Positions 62,147-64,000 of a stretch of DNA of 64,000 nt are shown one piece after another. Made by a program: the position numbers and the translations under genes. Position 1 is the stretch's first letter, and each line of letters begins with the position of its first letter. Source of the stretch: Globisporangium splendens (Eukaryota > Oomycota > Peronosporomycetes > Pythiales > Pythiaceae); contig VFIW01000071.1 in assembly GCA_006386115.1 (NCBI GenBank), positions 62,001 to 126,000 on the forward strand, given 5' to 3'. The notes under the pieces were generated by a model. That model was not told the origin of the DNA. It worked only from the letters and a program-made list of their open reading frames with translations, and did not search any database.

Positions 62147-63670
62147 AGGACGTGAGGAAGACGATAACAGTGTGGAGAATGCTCGGTGCCTGCGCCAATG
62201 CCGCAGAATACTGGTTTTACGCTGCAATATTGAATGCAGTCATCTCAAATTTCAAATCCCAAGCTGTTGAAACTTTGCGATCCAAAGTTTCGTTGCAATC
62301 GCTGGAGATGGCTTGATTGCGACGTGGCGTTTACGGAGTTGCAAGTGCCACAACTACGTTAACATGGTGCGAGGATTCAATGCTGCAGATTTGAACTTGA
62401 GAAATATGCAGACTTGGGTTCAGAAACCAGTGGAGGCATCGTAGGAAACGAGGCAGCCATGGTTCACTCCCCACTGTCCTCAGAATTAAGATGCGGTCTT
62501 CACACTCATCAAGCTTTGTGTTGCGGAACACTGTTCGCAACCAAGATGACTACGCTATATGCTGCACAAACGCTGATTGTAAGCTAGAAAGTGGAAATGA
62601 TGCGAATTTGTTCCTTTGGAGCTGCAAGAGTGACTGTGTAAGATGCTCTGTGTGGTCAATCGCTTCCCTTGAAGTTCAATATCTACAGAAGCCATTGTGG
62701 ACCTCATCTCGAACCCACTCCTAATCTTCCTATATTTTGAAATACTGTACAAGAATTGCCCATCCACAGCTGCTTAGGCTTGACCAGCAAATCCAAACTC
62801 CGCAACGGCGGTGCACAAGATCAAGTGGGCTCATTTGCATACATTTTAGAAGAGCACCGATTTCGAATCTTCTTGCCCACCCCAACCTTTTTCAAGTCAA
62901 ATCAAAACATGCCCAGCAATCAAACCAGGATTATGAGCAGACGACCAACATTATCCCGCAAGTGGCGATGTGTGAATGCCACGCACGCCGTACGAGACAC
63001 TTTGAACACAGTGAGAAAGTTGACACAGCAGTACAGTTGGACCTCTTGAAACGTGCCTCGCGCCAAAAACTGCAAAGATGCAATAATCCGACCTGGACAA
63101 TGGACGACCAACACTTTCGCTCCTACGACGCTGCGAAAGAGCAAGAGCTAAAGTTTGATAAGAAGTCTAGCCATAGAGAAACACTATTCCAGGAGGATAC
63201 CAGCAGGATTTTTTAAAATGCACGCACACCTCACGCACCCACCTCCTTTCCGTCTCAGCAAAGACCCTCCTAGCAAGCGTCTCGGCTGTTCTGTTCCAGC
63301 AAAGAGCAGCGGCTCGTGTCAATTGCTTTGGCTTACTTCCTTTTGGGCTCAGCAGCCGTCGTTCTTTTGGGTTCATTGCTGGTCGGACGCGGTTAGGGCA
63401 GACACGTCATCGCTGTCCTTATTGTTGATTGGTTTCAATGTTCAATGCGTTTGGCTAATCTTTTTGCTTTTGCTATTTTCGGGTGCTACAAGCGTGCAAC
63501 GGCGGACTCGACCGCAATCCGTCCGTCTACCGTCATCTGGAGCTCTTCAATTGCCGCAGCGTCCGTCATTCTCCAAAAGCTCTCGTCGCCCACAAGCCAC
63601 CACCGTTGCGCTCCGCAAGCCCCTCTCCCCCTCTCACAGCCACCATCTTCGAGTCTCTGACCTCGCAAGC

Positions 63671-64000
63671 ATGTTGTCTATCACGCAGTTCCCACGCCGC
63701 TTCCCGACCGCCAGCAAACGCACGCTGCGATCCTCTGCGGTCGCCGCAGCCTCGTCGTTGCCTTCATTGGAAACCGGATCCGCCGCGCGCATGCACCTCG
63801 ACCATGCTCCAGCCAAGACGTTGCAGCCGATTGGTATGGTGGCCGCCTTGACTCGTGGCAAGAGCCTCGCGCCATCTTCCACTTTCCAATTGAATGTGCC
63901 TCGCGGTGCCCGTTTCATGCAAACGACGTCGACGTCAATGCCACGCTCGCCAAAGGGTCAATCGGGCTCCAAGCAGAGCTTTGGCACTGCCGCGTCCGCA
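63671..64000 (+). CDS. Partial CDS with mitochondrial-type presequence
   Basis: An ATG at 63671 opens a frame that runs off the window (110 codons). The N terminus (MLSITQFPRRFPTASKRTLR) is rich in Arg, Ser, Thr and Ala with no acidic residue for 35 positions, and a later GARFMQTTSTSM resembles a presequence cleavage site. It is thus probably a mitochondrial protein. The catalytic part lies outside the window, so the product cannot be named. A 3' splice site within the visible part is not excluded. Confidence 0.55.
   Translation, partial: MLSITQFPRRFPTASKRTLRSSAVAAASSLPSLETGSAARMHLDHAPAKTLQPIGMVAALTRGKSLAPSSTFQLNVPRGARFMQTTSTSMPRSPKGQSGSKQSFGTAASA

Larger units (their letters stand above)
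59851..63670. other. Gene-poor region with decayed repeats
   Basis: 3.8 kb without a recognisable gene. Open frames at 60796-61110, 61129-61404, 61459-61830 and 62737-63216 (plus) show no family motif or splice-linked continuation. Short degenerate 28-bp direct repeats (catagtcatgattactgaac and cataatcgtggattctgaac) lie near 60521 and 60549. A pair of ~100-bp inverted repeats is listed separately. The stretch looks like decayed transposon or duplicated non-coding sequence. The last 400 bp should hold the promoter of the gene starting at 63671. Confidence 0.45.

Noticed and set aside
1..64000. CRISPR arrays, bacterial operons, rRNA genes, integrated virus
   Set aside because: No regularly spaced repeats, no Shine-Dalgarno-linked gene strings, no rRNA-like sequence and no viral hallmark protein was found on either strand.

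Overview
The window looks like a gene-dense nuclear segment from an oomycete or another stramenopile close to it. The evidence is: closely packed genes on both strands; GT-AG introns that are mostly 64-108 nt and that restore the reading frame wherever I spliced them; inverted CCAAT boxes close upstream of many start codons; and a protein set (Mediator, Aquarius, Sds3, PPIP5K, an animal-type IIC P-type ATPase, a PHD-AP2-histone deacetylase) that only a eukaryote would carry. Species and genus cannot be settled from the sequence. All exon structures below were read by eye from splice motifs and frame continuity; none is backed by transcripts.

Layout. 1-1.9 kb is non-coding: a tRNA-derived SINE with a 16-bp target duplication, then repeat-rich upstream sequence of a type IIC cation ATPase (1.9-5.2 kb). 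5.4-6.6 kb (-) is an AT-hook/Cys-rich protein. 7.2-13.3 kb (+) is a 1,997-residue protein joining a PHD finger, two AP2 domains and a class II histone deacetylase, followed by Mediator subunit MED27 (13.6-15.2 kb). 15.4-19.7 kb (-) carries a YiiX/NlpC-P60-like membrane protein, a SAP-like nuclear protein and a duplicated EF-hand protein. 20.5-23.9 kb (+) is the inositol pyrophosphate kinase PPIP5K/VIP1. 24-28.7 kb (-) has an unknown acidic protein, a Cid1-type nucleotidyltransferase and an ankyrin protein. 30-32.8 kb holds two different tRNA dihydrouridine synthases tail to tail. 33-34.2 kb (-) is a seven-exon gene that looks like an XPF/ERCC1-type (HhH)2 protein. 34.6-37.7 kb (-) has an F-box/LRR protein and an ATP-grasp membrane protein. 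39.3-41.8 kb (+) is a metallo-beta-lactamase/cyclic-nucleotide-binding protein that looks like a Dictyostelium-type class II cyclic nucleotide phosphodiesterase. 42.3-44 kb (+) is Sds3/BRMS1 and 44.3-45.4 kb (-) a PX protein. 46.2-50.8 kb (+) is the spliceosomal helicase Aquarius, 24 bp from the convergent N-terminal methyltransferase (50.8-51.9 kb, -). 52.3-53.2 kb is a degenerate Cys-rich gene. 53.5-55.3 kb (-) is the ubiquinone side-chain synthase COQ1, and 55.8-59.9 kb (+) an ABCC transporter. 59.9-63.6 kb is gene-poor and holds a diverged ~100-bp inverted repeat pair. A mitochondrial-type N terminus runs off the right edge.

There is no operon logic. Several genes share themes: chromatin and transcription (PHD-AP2-HDAC, MED27, Sds3, AT-hook protein), RNA metabolism (two Dus enzymes, Cid1-like, Aquarius) and signalling (PPIP5K, cyclic nucleotide PDE, EF-hand). 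The most unusual single object is the PHD-AP2-AP2-HDAC protein, which would bring chromatin reading, DNA binding and deacetylation together in one chain.
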